Assembly (NCBI GenBank): GCA_014898425.1
Contig: RCSZ01000016.1
Location: 744,001-808,000, forward strand
Direction: 5' to 3'
From: Botryotinia globosa
Lineage: Eukaryota > Ascomycota > Leotiomycetes > Helotiales > Sclerotiniaceae
Length of the DNA stretch: 64,000 nt
Of this stretch, positions 1 through 11,502 are shown one piece after another. Each line of letters begins with the position of its first letter. Position 1 is the first letter of the stretch. The position numbers and the translations under genes were made by a program. The notes beneath the pieces were generated by a model that did not search any database, had not been told where the DNA came from, and worked only from the letters and a program-made list of their open reading frames with translations.

Positions 1-40
1 CATTCCTTCCCATCTACATCTCCTTGTCAATGCAGTTATC

Positions 41-1352
41 ATGGAATTGTTCAAAATCTATGATAATGACACTCCAAATAACCCACATACTCTTCAAACA
101 ATTACTAATCTATACCAGAAAGGCGAATTCAGCCTCATCCACATACCACTACCTCTATACTCTTTGCTGTTGCAGCCAATGCTGAGAGTTCTGCTACCAT
201 ATAAGGAGGCAGACCCAGCATCTGAGAATGAAGATGATGAAGAAAGCTTAGTCTTTGATCAAGAACATGGTTTTCTCAATATCAGTGTAACGCCAATCGA
301 ATGCTCAGTTGTCTGTCATAAGTCTTGGGCGGAAAGTGTCTTTCAACCAATTATCGATGCTTTGCCCAAAGATGAAAACAACCAGGTTCAGATATCAACA
401 GATAGCTATGTTGTCTTTTCCGTAGACAGTACTGGTACTGATGCAGGCCAAAGGGTCATGGATCTCACCTCACCCCTTGGTAAGTTCATATCACACACTC
501 ATTCTTCTACAGACTTCTTGACCCTATCTAAAGACTAACGTATCACCAATAGCCATGGCTGGCGTTCCCATATTCTTCATCACAACCTACTTCACAGATT
601 TCATCCTCGTCCCCTCCAAAGACCGCCACAAAGTCGGCCAAACCCTTCTCGCCCGCGGTTTCGAATTCTCCGAAGAAGAATCCGCCTACGTGGTGCCAAC
701 CCCAACATCTCACTCGCGAGGCCCTAGTTCCAATTCCAACCCGCCATCCACTCCTCCCCCATCCAACATCGCTGAACTCCAAGCCCGCACCTTCAAACAT
801 CTCAAGCGGAGAAATGTAAAACCGTTCGTGCAGCCCGGTCTTCACCTCATCCAATGTTCCGGTCGCGACCGCGAAATCGAAGATCGCCCCATCTCAAACG
901 GTAATGGAAATGGCACGCATACTTCTTCCCCTCTGGATAAACTCAACACCCGGCTTTACATCTCCATTATCTCGGCGCTGCTCCACCAACCTACTTTCCT
1001 CTCCCTCACCATCTCCCTCGAAGAAGGCTCTTCTCTCCTCCTCGACAAATCTCTCCTCCCTCTTTTTGGAAACTCGATTCAAGGAGACACGGACGGGGAT
1101 CTCGTGCCGATTTTCTTGGATCTGGTCGATTTACCATTGGAAAGTACGGGCATTGTGTGTGGCGTGGCGGGGAAACTAGTCGATGAGATGCGCATGAATG
1201 ACCGGCCGGAGGAAGAGGGCGGGTGTATGTTTGGAAGGGAATTGTCGTATTTGAGTACGGCGCGGGCGGGCGCAGTGGTGCTCAGTGGTGGGGGGAGTGA
1301 GAGAGCATTGGAGATGTTGGGGGGGTTGCTGGATCGGGAGGTTGGGGGGTGA
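41..1352 (+). CDS. ACT-domain protein, CASTOR-like
   Basis: Two exons, 41-479 and 553-1352, give 412 residues. The intron (480-552) has a GTAAGT donor and an AATAG acceptor and splits one codon (phase 1). The junction reads TSPL-AMAGVPIFFITTY. The stretch SLIHIPLPLY near residue 35 and the segment around the junction (GVPIFFITTYFTDFILV, then LARGFEF) match the ACT-like fold of CASTOR/GATS arginine sensors and their fungal relatives, where such domains bind amino acids. Binding here is inference. The middle (about residues 195-230) is Ser/Pro-rich linker. Exon 1 is AT-rich, whereas exon 2 is much richer in C and G. The start is the first ATG; only 40 bases lie upstream in the window, so a further 5' exon cannot be excluded. 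Confidence 0.78.
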
Positions 1353-3131
1353 TGCCCCATGGTGGAGACGAGGATGGGGATGGGAGGTTGTGATATATAT
1401 ATGTGTGTGTGTTCTAATCCTAATGTTGTACATGGAAGAATGGGAGAATAGAGATTGTGTGGATGGATAATGGATGGGTACATACTGAAAAGGACAGGAG
1501 AAAATTGAAAAGAAGCAAGCGAAGAAGTGCATACATACAAAAGGGAGGCGAGATTTATTATTTACCAGGAAAGTCGGGTGGCTGATTTGCTTACTTGCTC
1601 CCTATATGATTTGAGCATGCATGTGCGATGCATAAAGGGAGTTTTTTTTGTTACTGTCTGCTCACACTACTCTTTGGGCCTGCAATGGGGTGGGCAGAGG
1701 ATCGGATTGGGTGGGATGGAGTAGGATAGGATAGGGTATTAAAAAAGTTACATGGAATGGGTGAGATAGGTGTGGAGTGTTAATTTAATTTACTTTACTT
1801 TGATTTTATTTGGTCTTGCTTGTTTGTTTGTACGGGACAGGTTGGGGTGGGCGTTGGTGATGGTGGATGTGAAATGAGAGGGGTGAATAATGAAAGATAG
1901 GTAATAGATGGGTATATGTAGGACGAGAATAGAAGAGAAGAGAAGACAGTGGAGGGAAGATGAAAAATAGGAGAAGACGAAAGCAGATGAGATGAGACGA
2001 GAGCGAGGACAAGCAAAAAGAAAGAGAGGAGACTCGGCTTTTCAAGATGAATATGCGAAGCTGTAAAGGTGACTAGGTAGATTAGATGTAGTGTACACCA
2101 CTGGTATCAAATTCCTCTCCTGATCCATCTAATCTCCATTCTCTCGATTGTGAGATCTGGGTGCGCGTGCGAGAGATGATGATTCGCAATTGAGGATGGA
2201 TATTGAAGATAGATATGTGGGTAGGTATATTAATGGAAAGCTGAAATATAAACCCATCTCATCTCATCTCATTACATTTCATCACATCACATCTCCTCTT
2301 TCCCCCCTCCTTTCTCTCCTTGATTTTTATAGAATTAGATGGATCTATATATACCCATATATACAGATACATAGTCTACATACGTGGAGATGAATCCCGA
2401 TGAATATAGATGGCTATAGATGGATATAAAAGCGGAAATGAACACCACCTACATATTGATATATGATAAGTACATACCTACTATCGATGTAGGTACGCAT
2501 TATACGAGTCCAAAAGAGCTCGAGAGTCACCTAGATGATCGATCAGCCGCTCTCGTAATAATAGGTATTTGATGATGAGCCAACTCGATAACTGAATCCT
2601 CGATTTCTGTTTTTGTTTTTGTTTTTGTTTTTGTTTTGTTTTTGTTTCTGGAGTTGGAGTTGGAGCCGGAGACGAGGAGGTGCGAGAGGAAATTCGCAAT
2701 TCGTGGGTTGCTAATTCTATTATATGCATGATTCTATAAGCAAGCCATGAGAAGCATGAGGGGAATCTTGGCATTGGATATACGCAAGTTGAGAGATAGG
2801 AGATGAGTATGCAAAAGAGGGGAGGTGTGGGATGAAACATACGTGTTACAGCAGATATCACTCGGGCTATATATATTCCAAACTTGAGTCTCAAATCTCA
2901 AAATCCCAAATTTGTTATTTATTATCTAACATTTAACCACACACACAACCTCCCCAGCACCACCCCCCTCCCCATCCCCCTTCATATCACCATTCCCTCC
3001 ACGAAAAGAACATCTTTCCAATAAGAATAAGAAAGTAATCTTACAAGTTACAAACAACCACACAACTCAACTCATAGCAAACAATATCCGCTATCCCCTT
3101 CCTCCTTTCCTCTCATCCAATATCCACAACT

Positions 3132-3398
3132 ATGCCACATACCACATATCACACATCATCTAAATCCGCCAGACATCATACCCAAGTATCCTTGCGAGGC
3201 GATGAATATTTCACCTTCTCCAATTTCAAAATTTCACACTTCAAATTTTGAGGTACACGCGCCTATGAGATTTTGAATGGACAATTGACTATCCAACGGA
3301 TAGATGTCTATGCACCAGAAGAAGAAATCTCTGTACCCATTCACCTCAAACACTTATTCGGAGTTCAATCATCATTCGGCAAGAAAGGAGAAGTGTGA
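3132..3398 (+). pseudogene. Possible small gene remnant with an in-frame TGA
   Basis: From ATG 3132 one frame runs 88 codons to TGA 3396-3398 and is broken only by TGA at 3249-3251 (codon 40). The residues after the break (RIDVYAPEEEISVPIHLKHL, then FGVQSSFGKKGEV) look protein-like and differ from the low-complexity translation of the surrounding DNA. I do not recognise the family. It could be a decayed gene, a polymorphic stop, an exon joined differently, or chance; a frame of this length is not rare. Confidence 0.25.
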
Positions 3399-5240
3399 AT
3401 TGATTAATTCTTGTACATAGTTTCCACCTATTCAACAACAATGATGACTCTTCACATCCATCCTTTAAATCCTCCATATTTCTCAAAAGTTCAAGATCAA
3501 GTAAAGAGCCATAAACATACCTCTATTCACTCGCCCTCAATACATCACTCAAAGGAAGCCCTCTGTCATCTTCTATCTATTCGATTCAGGTCGACTCACT
3601 CTTTCCATTCATCTAAAACCCTATCTACAGAAACTGCCGAGGTGATTTCCCCATCAGTCAACTTTGAATTCTCTCTAGGCATCCAGATCATTCTTTTCCC
3701 TCGCAATCATCACATCCGGATCAAACCGTTTGAAGATAACCGATACTCGTTTGGTGGCACTTGGATATCTTTTAAGAAGAAACTGGTTGGATGTGGATGA
3801 AGTTTGAGAGGTTCCCAAATATCTACCTCATCAATAGTTTGTTGTCAGACGTCTGATCCTCGTATGAGGAGGGATTTGGTGTATTGATCTTGAATTCTTG
3901 TGGAGAGAGTACTAATCAGACTTGTTTGTTCAATGGGTTCGATCATAGACGTTGATTGTATCTAGATTTTTGCAACCGGGGAAGCGTTCGAGACATCTTG
4001 TCTGGTAAAGTCGAAGCAAGTAATTCCAGCGTTGAGGTTTCAATGCCCTGGGAATTCAAATGCTGTAGAACTCAAAACTCTAGAATTCTCCTAGAAAGTT
4101 GTAGTAGGGAAATTTGAAGAGAGGTAGAGATAGACAGTGTAAGTCGTTATAGATAACATCACCGCTTTGTGATCACCCTCCTCAGGCGCAATCGAAACGA
4201 ATTTTTATGCAGGAATATTTTGATAAATTTATGTGTATGCGAATAGACATTTGTGCATTGCACTAGGAAGCATCAGGAAGCGTTGCATTGCAAGATGATT
4301 GATCATGTGCTGTAACAAGCTCATGTACTCCCAAGCCTCATAACATGCCACACATGCATATACTGATACTGTCGGGTGTGGATAGTCCCAAAGTAAATTT
4401 CAACTTGAAATTGATACAATCAGATATGAAAGCATGATGTTTGACGACTCTTGATCGATTGATTCCTCAAATGTCAAAAATGGATTCGAAACGTTGGTAT
4501 ATGCTATTCAGATTGGAGAGTATTTACTCCGAGAGAGTGAGCTGCCAGCCAGCACAAATCTGAGTGTGTAGATAGAAGAGCAGCATCAATAAATGGTAGC
4601 AACAAGTATAACTTCAGCTCACCTCACACAATGCAATTAGTCACTCAACCCCACGCCCAGTGAATCCCTTTGTGTGATTGTTTCGACATGGAAGGATGGC
4701 TTGCGGAAAGCAAATTAAAAAAGAAATCATGTGCAACCGAACAAGACATATCTTGTCTTGCCAGACGGGATACTTCAATTGCTTCATTTGAACGATGGTG
4801 TAGCAAATCAGTGTACATCCGATGCAAGTTGTTGCAAAGAGAGAATTTGGAAAGAGGAAAGAGGAAAGGAAAGAGGAAAGATGTAAGATGTAAGATTGAT
4901 TGCCTTAGGCACCTACATACCTACCTGAATAGATACTCCGTAGATGTTGGACCGGGTATATCCGTTCTGAAACAAAAGACCAAGTTATGATCGGAGCTAA
5001 TACTCCGGCCGGGGTTGATTTCTGCCGATCTAGCTACATAGGTACAGTAGTTGGCCGGTACCGGTATCGGGCGGTATCTACAAAGTACAATGTAAATAAA
5101 GAAATATATGTCTGTCAATAAAAGTTGGTTGAATGATAAGATGCCCAGTCAGGTGATATAAGCAAAGCGAGATGTGTAATTTATTAATTTATGACTTTAT
5201 TATATAAGCAGCAGCGTATGCATATCACGATTGAAGAAAT

Positions 5241-5264
5241 GCTACCTAGATAGTTCTAGGTAGC
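5241..5264. repeat. Perfect inverted repeat, 10-bp arms
   Basis: GCTACCTAGA, a four-base loop TAGT, then its exact complement TCTAGGTAGC. It would form a short hairpin as RNA or a cruciform as DNA. It lies in the intergenic block upstream of the opsin. CCTAG/CTAGG-rich motifs recur elsewhere in the window (27200, 5870), so this may be a product of local sequence bias. Confidence 0.7.
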
Positions 5265-5340
5265 TAGCTAATAGCTGTAACACTTACATTGTACTTTACT
5301 TCACTCAACTCACGCCTCACTCACCACAAGTCAATAATGT

Positions 5341-5479
5341 CTTCAGTCTTCAGTCTTCAGTCTTCAGTCTTCAGTCTTCAGTCTTGTCTTCAGTCTTCAG
5401 TCTTCAGTCTTGTCTTCAGTCTTCAGTCTTCAGTCTTCAGTCTTCACTCCTCACTCCTCACTCCTCACTCCTCACTCCT
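5341..5479 (+). repeat. Two adjoining 7-bp tandem arrays
   Basis: Thirteen copies of CTTCAGT (5341-5441), interrupted twice by CTTGT, run directly into five copies of CACTCCT (5445-5479). The change of unit without a gap suggests successive slippage events. The region is non-coding. Confidence 0.9.
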
Positions 5480-5609
5480 CATTTCCCGATTCGATGACAT
5501 CAATACGTCATCGTCATCGTCTCTGAATATTTCCATTATCAATTATGATGTTCTCGTTCCGCTCTTTCCCTGATTTGAATGAATTGGATGAGATAGATGG
5601 TCATATAGT

Positions 5610-5735
5610 CATATAGTCATAGTCATATAGTCATAGTCATATAGTCATAGTCATATAGTCATAGTCATATAGTCATAGTCATATAGTCATAGTCATATAG
5701 TCATAGTCATATAGTCATAGTCATATAGTCATAGT
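5610..5735 (+). repeat. 14-bp minisatellite, nine copies
   Basis: Nine perfect head-to-tail copies of CATATAGTCATAGT, itself made of a CATATAGT and a CATAGT half. Degenerate copies flank both ends (from 5602 and to about 5750). Confidence 0.9.
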
Positions 5736-5806
5736 CATATAGTCCTATAGTCAATCGTACTTTCCAATAACCTCCCTTTTACTCCTTCCTCCTCCTTCCT
5801 TCTTCG

Positions 5807-5834
5807 CCCCTCACCCCTCACCCCTCACCCCTCA
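5807..5834 (+). repeat. 7-bp array, CCCCTCA x4
   Basis: Four perfect copies of CCCCTCA. This is one of several heptamer or octamer arrays in this intergenic block. Confidence 0.85.
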
Positions 5835-6087
5835 CTAACCAATCACAAAGCATCATCTAACCAACCACAATACCTAGGTAATCAATGCTCAACCTGGAAA
5901 CCTGAATTGGGTATATTTTATTAGTTCGCTTGCCAGGTACCTACCTACCTACATATATACTACATATATACTACATATATACTACATACATACTACATAC
6001 ATACCTACCTTTACCTATTACTCCTCTTTCCTTCCAAGCTTCGTCATTCGACCTCTTCTTCCAACTTCTTAAAAGGATTCGAGTCGT

Positions 6088-6215
6088 CTTCATCTCTTCA
6101 TCTCTTCATCTCTTCATCTCTTCATCTCTTCATCTCTTCATCTCTTCATCTCTTCATCTCTTCATCTCTTCATCTCTTCATCTCTTCATCTCTTCATCTC
6201 TTCATCTCTTCATCT
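6088..6215 (+). repeat. 8-bp array, CTTCATCT x16
   Basis: Sixteen perfect copies of CTTCATCT end 113 bases before the opsin ATG, so the array probably lies in the promoter or the transcribed 5' leader. It is a pure pyrimidine-rich tract on the coding strand. Its translation produces a spurious Ser/Leu/His/Phe repeat frame. An 11-bp TACTACATATA-type array lies just upstream (about 5940-6010). Confidence 0.9.
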
Positions 6216-6328
6216 TCATCTCTTCATCTTCCATCAACAATACCTTACATTTAACTCTTCGAATTCAATACATCCATTCGCACACACATACGAGAGATTC
6301 AAACTATCCCCGTCAATCTTCAGTCATC

Positions 6329-7395
6329 ATGATTGACCCAATGCAAGTCCTCGAGATGGACATTATGAAGAAAACCACTTCTCTTCTCCCAGTCCCAACA
6401 AGCACGGCGACTGCTACCCCCTCGGTCGCCCCAATCCCAACAGTCGTTCCCAACGTTCCAACTTATGAAGTTGCTGGTCAATCCGGTCAGACAACATTAT
6501 GGGTAAGTTTGCTCAATCAAATGATTCCGATATCTGTCACATTGTTGGCTAATTTGTAACACTTTACTAGGTTGTCTTTGTGATCATGTTCCTCTCAACT
6601 CTTACCTTTTTCTACTTGGCTTGGAGAGTACCAGTTGTAAGTGTCTCGCACATTCTAACAATCAACCAATCAATATGCTAACCTATCGTGTTGTAGCAAA
6701 AGCGCCTCTTCCACGTTCTGACTGCATTCATCACTCTTTTCGCCACCCTCTCATACTATGCAATGGCAATTGGTGATGGAAACGCTCTCACACACATTGT
6801 TCTCCGAGAAGTCCACAAGCACACCCCAGACACTGTTGAGCACGTCTACAGACAAGTTTTCTGGGCTCGTTATGTTGATTGGAGTGTGACGACTCCTCTT
6901 CTCCTCCTCGATCTTTCATTCCTTGCTGGTCTCAACGGTGCCAACATCTTGGTTACCATTGTTGCCGATCTCGTCATGGTTTTGACTGGTCTCTTTGCTG
7001 CCTATCACAACGATGGAGCTGCCAAGTGGGGATGGTATGCTATGGGATGTGTTGGATTCTTGGTCATCATCTATCAACTTGTCATTCCTGGCCGTCGTGC
7101 CGTTTCAAGCAAGGATGCCAAGACCTCGAAGCTCTTCGCTGCTATTGCAGGTTACACTTTGATCATCTGGACTCTTTACCCAATCGTCTGGGGTATTGGT
7201 GATGGATCCCGCACTTGGTCGGTTGATGCCGAGATTATTGCTTATGCAGTCCTTGATGTCTTGGCCAAGCCTGTCTTTGGTCTTTGGCTCTTGTTTGCTC
7301 ATGACGGTAGTTCTTCTACTTCCGTTGAAGGATGGTGGAGCCATGGTTTGTCCAGCGAGGGTGCCATCCGCATCGATGACGATGAGGGTGCTTAA
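6329..7395 (+). CDS. Microbial rhodopsin (fungal opsin), proton-pump type
   Basis: Three exons (6329-6502, 6571-6636, 6697-7395) encode 312 residues, a seven-helix retinal protein of the bacteriorhodopsin superfamily like fungal NOP-1, CarO and the Botrytis opsins. Retinal would attach to Lys271 in LDVLAKPVFG. RYVDWSVTTP carries Asp141, equivalent to the bacteriorhodopsin proton acceptor Asp85; Asp152 in TPLLLLDL matches the donor Asp96; Asp267 matches Asp212. Glu259 and Asp249 fall at the Glu204 and Glu194 positions of the proton-release group. These residues predict light-driven outward pumping rather than a pure sensor (inference). The start is the first ATG after the CTTCATCT array; the open frame further upstream is only repeat translation. 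The acidic tail IRIDDDEGA ends the protein. Both introns are phase 0. Confidence 0.95.
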
Positions 7396-7952
7396 ATCTC
7401 CTCTGTATTTTAACCTGTACGATGCTCGTCGCGAATGATGTGACAATGATGTATCAAGGAGATCAAACAAATTGTTACCATTGACATGAAAGGGTAGGAG
7501 GATGGTGCCAGGTAATGAAAGAAATGAGTTATGAGATGGTTGGTTTGGAAGGGGAGCTACTATTGGCTTTTTTTTTTTTTCCTTCTTTTACTCTTCGGAG
7601 GGTATTCGGCATTTGGCATTTGAGCAGGGGAAAACCTCTTGTAGTATAACTGCAGTGTAGAGGATAATAATCAATCAATATTACTTTACAACATTCTTCA
7701 TCTTCTGATTGGTTCATTTTGATGTGTTGATATTTGATGTATGAATCTATAATACATGCTCTTCTCTCTTGATAATGATGACGGTGATGGACAATAAGAT
7801 ATAGCAGTAACACAACTTCCTTTCCTACAGACTTGACATGAACATTAATTCGAATATCCAAACTATACAGGTATATTATACAATATGATACATTGAAATT
7901 CGAAAAAGTCATCTCAACTCGAAAACAATATGGAGCAAGAGAGAAGAACAAA
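7396..7952. other. Convergent intergenic region
   Basis: This is the 3' flank shared by the opsin (plus) and the large hypothetical gene (minus). It is AT-rich with a T13 run near 7568-7580. No gene was seen. Confidence 0.6.
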
Positions 7953-10900
7953 TCAAGCCAAACCCAACCATTTCAGCGCTTTCCGACTATTCCCCCTGTG
8001 AACCAACCCCCGTATCTCGAGCTCATCTCTTTCCCCCGCATTTCGGCCTCCATTCCCCGCCCCGAACGGAGCAGGAGCATTAGCATTAGCATTATTATGA
8101 TTATTGGGAAACATGCTCCGTCTCCTGGCGCTAACGGGCGAATAACAACCCATGACCATGCGATCGTAAGCATCATCGTCGCTGTCTTCTTCGTACGTGA
8201 AGTCGAGTTGGGAGTCGACGGGAGAGAGGTGGGGGGAAGAGGATGGGCTGCTGGTGATGGTGTAGGGGGAGATTTCAGGGGCGGCGTATACGAATTCTTG
8301 CTCTTCCTCTTCCCCTTCCCCTTCCTCTTCCTCTTCCTCCTCTTCTTCTTCTTCTTCTTCTTCTCCTTCGTTTAGAGTCATGGGTTGAGGATGAGGAAAA
8401 ATCTCCGAATTCGAGGGAGAAAGATTCGAGAGAGGGGAATGAGGATTAGAGAAAAGCGAGGAGTGACGCTCAATCGCGATAGGGATGTGGCGGATCGTCG
8501 AATTACTACAGCTATGTCCCCTAGAACCCGAATCTGCTGCGACAAGCGATGGTATTCTTGCAGTTGACCGATTGTTGTTTGGGTATGAAGATGGGGGAGA
8601 TAATATCGTTGGCGGACGTGGAACTTCGATTTCGGAATCACTGGGGAAATCGTAGAGGGAAGATGTAAAATAATGGTTTTCCGGGAAGATTGATGTGGGC
8701 AAATGCGTGCTGGAATCTGCACGTGGTAGTTCTTCATCGGTGCACGTTGATGCATCTTGCGTAAGGACGGTAGAACTGGGTGTGGGTGAAAGTTGGAGGA
8801 AGTCTGGTTCGACACTGTACCAGGATAATCTCTCAACGATATTTTTGCGGATGAGGTATAGGAAATTTTCTATCTCCAGGGAGGAGGCGGTGGAAGGAAG
8901 ATGATAGTCTGCTTTGAACAAAAGTGAGTAGGAGGATGGAGGGTAACTGAGTAGTTCTGCATCTGCTTCTTTGGAGGCATCGAGAGAAGTTTTAACGATA
9001 TTGCGGTTTGAAACCTCGGGACGTCTATGAGCCGTAGAGATGGCGAAATCGTATGAACGATGTGAAGAATGAAATTGGGAAAGAGGGGGTTTGGCGAAGG
9101 AAGGAGGGTCGGACGAAAGTGTATCTAAAACCCCCGCTACTCTGACGAGATCTGAACCTAGGAGGCTGCGAAGAGCAATCACGGTTGCGATTTGGTCAAA
9201 TGGAAAACTGAGAACGAGAAATCGAACGAGCGAGTTCGTAGCTAGATATAGTTCGAGATGGGGAACGATCAGATCGGCAAGCAATCTGGGATCGTTCATG
9301 GGATCTAAACCTTTACGCGCAGGAAGTGGTTGAGACATGAACGTTTGCATGGCGCTTGCAATTAGAAACCTACTTTTTGTTAATTCACGAGAAGGCATAA
9401 AGATGGAAGTCAAAGTACCTGAGATCAATTTTACCACTTCGGCTCTCGCCACTTTTTTTGACACCAATTTGTTCAACTTGTCCAAGAAGTTGAGCACAGA
9501 AAACATTACTTATTCCCTTCTCGCACCCAACCGCAAGAATCTGGTCAACAGCAGGCCCCTCATAACAAGTTGAATTACCATTACTAAACATATCTTTCAA
9601 GAATGGACCCAATCCAGACATCAACGAATTTTGATGTTTGCTAAGTGCTGCGGCCTCATTTGGGAAGTGAAAATTTAAAAAGGAGCGGAATTCATTTTGG
9701 ATGTCCATTGATTTGTTGGTATAGGCGCCCGAAAATTCGTAGAACTTATTGACTTTGTCTTCGTGGGTAGGAAAAGTAGTTGATGTGGGCGTTGGTAAAG
9801 GTTCATTGGCCACAACATCAACGTTTTCTGAAGCCCTCTGTTGCTTCATCTCTTCGTAAACTGGCGATCCGCTTAAGAAAAATGGATCAGATTCGACACG
9901 CTGCTGATAGTCCCAATGACTTTTAGCCCTCTCTTGATGTGTGAATTGTCTTGAATTCAAAGCTTCATCAGCCATATATGCTGTACTGGGAGGCGTGGGT
10001 AATGGTCGCGGTAAAGTCGGTGGAGATATTGGGAAATTGCCGCTTCTAATATACTCTGATATCGATCGCATGATCTCTCTTGGCGAATTATCTGTGAAAT
10101 GAATTACTACATCCTCAACGATATCGAATACCGACTCATTTGAACTGAAATCCTCCTTAGCCTCATAACTACTGTCCTTAGTTATCATGTGTATACTCTT
10201 TGAGCTTGAGCTCACCGAGTTCCTCGACATAGTAGAAGGGCTCCGGATCATAGTTCTGGAGGCCTTTACAAATGCCGTTTTGGGCGACTGCTCAAAAGAT
10301 GAATCTCTAATGGAACTTTTCCTTGATATATTTGAGGTATTCCTAAGATCATTTGCTGATGATGCACGTTTAAATTTCCTCAGATCTTTCGAGCTATCAT
10401 CCACCAACAGATCCCCTGCCGACTTCGTCCATCCCGCCGGCGTGGAAGGTGTTGGCAAAGCAGATTGCATATCCATAACATATGCTTCACCATAGACAAC
10501 GTTGGATGTAGAAAATGAGGTCTCGTCATCTTGAGAGATGTATTCAAAGTAATCCTCATCCTCGTCAATGTCCGTATTTTGTTGCGTTGAATATCTACTT
10601 CTCGGCACTGGAAAAGATTGTTTCGAGCTCGATGGAGGTTGAGGGCCAAAAGTGCCACTGTACTGGCTAAGTCGACTGCCTTCTCTATTGGGTTGACTCA
10701 GCATAGGCTCAGAAGGTATCGAAAGTATCGTCGTCCGGATATCATCTCCAATTTGGAATTTCCACGATGATGGTTCTGGTGTGATTGTTCTAGATTCTCC
10801 AGTAATACGTATAATTTGAAGGCCGCTATCATCCCTACTTGTCAAACCATTGGCTGTATGTTTTTCTTTCCCTTCAATATTGTTCTCATGCCCTGGCAGG

Positions 10901-11502
10901 TCTTTTGCGCGTAATGTCGCTGCGCTTCTCGTACTTCTTAAATCCAACATCTTCGGTAACTTCGCGCGAGTTCTCACTGCTACTTTTGTCGGTCCTGGAT
11001 CAGGAATAGTATTTGAAGACTTGACGTTTCTGAAAAGACCTGCTACTCCATCTTTGACAATGTCATGGAAGATAATCTCTGCTTCTGCGAAGTTTCCATA
11101 CGTGAGCCTTTGGGATATTCTAGCAACGCATATTGCTCGAGCACTAACACTACCACCGTTCAAAAATGCCAATTTTGATTGAGGTGATGATCGTAGAAAT
11201 GACCTCGCTTCTTCGTTTCGTTGTGCAAGAGCGATATAAACATCGCGGATGAATGCTCGAGCTTCAAATGGTTCTCGTTTGTGGTCTTCACTCAAGTAAT
11301 GATCGAGAGGCGCAACGATAAGAATCATATGCGAGTGTGGAAGAAGTCGCAGTTGTGTTGTGATGGTATTTATGTTTCCCTCTAATGCAACCAGCTTTCC
11401 AATACTCAGGTGCTCGTCCGAGGGTATTGGTGTCATTTTGGAGATCGAATTATGAGTCTTGGGATTGGTCTCCTTCGTTGATAATGTTTGCCACACTTTC
11501 AT
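7953..11502 (-). CDS. Large uncharacterised fungal protein with an acidic tract
   Basis: Two exons on the minus strand (11502-9419 and 9369-7953) joined across a 49-nt intron (9370-9418) give 1166 residues. Splicing joins GKIDL to RFLIASAMQTF and removes two overlapping false ORF ends. I do not recognise a named domain. The N-terminal about 150 residues and the segment from about 620 to 770 (FRSFLNFHFPNEAAAL, then FDQIATVIALRSLLGSDLV) look folded, and Ser/Pro/Thr-rich linkers separate them. Near residue 1027 lies a run of about fourteen Glu encoded by GAA/GAG repeats (8299-8368), a likely length-variable microsatellite in coding DNA. A second Met (MTPIPSDEHLSIGKL, residue 23) is an alternative start. 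Function is unknown; a large scaffold or regulatory protein is only a guess. Confidence 0.75.
8282..8372 (-). repeat. Coding GAA/GAG microsatellite
   Basis: An interrupted TTC/CTC run on the plus strand encodes a long glutamate tract in the large hypothetical protein. Such tracts usually vary in length between isolates. Confidence 0.8.

Larger units (their letters stand above)
1353..6328. other. Repeat-rich intergenic region, about 5 kb
   Basis: No gene is supported across this long stretch. It is composed of AT-rich and strand-biased purine or pyrimidine tracts, a TTTTTG array near 2608-2648 and a chain of short tandem repeats from 5341 to 6215 (listed separately). An interrupted ORF at 3132-3398 is described separately. 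Reading frames inside the repeats, such as 5289-5573 and the frame before the opsin ATG, are repeat translations rather than genes. Confidence 0.7.

Noticed and set aside
1079..1540. Minus-strand ORFs opposite the ACT-domain gene end
   Set aside because: They overlap a well-supported exon and are Pro/His/Ser-rich shadows.
5930..6328. Open frame continuing upstream of the opsin ATG with a Ser-Leu-His-Phe repeat
   Set aside because: It is the translation of the CTTCATCT array; the opsin start at 6329 gives a normal N-terminus.
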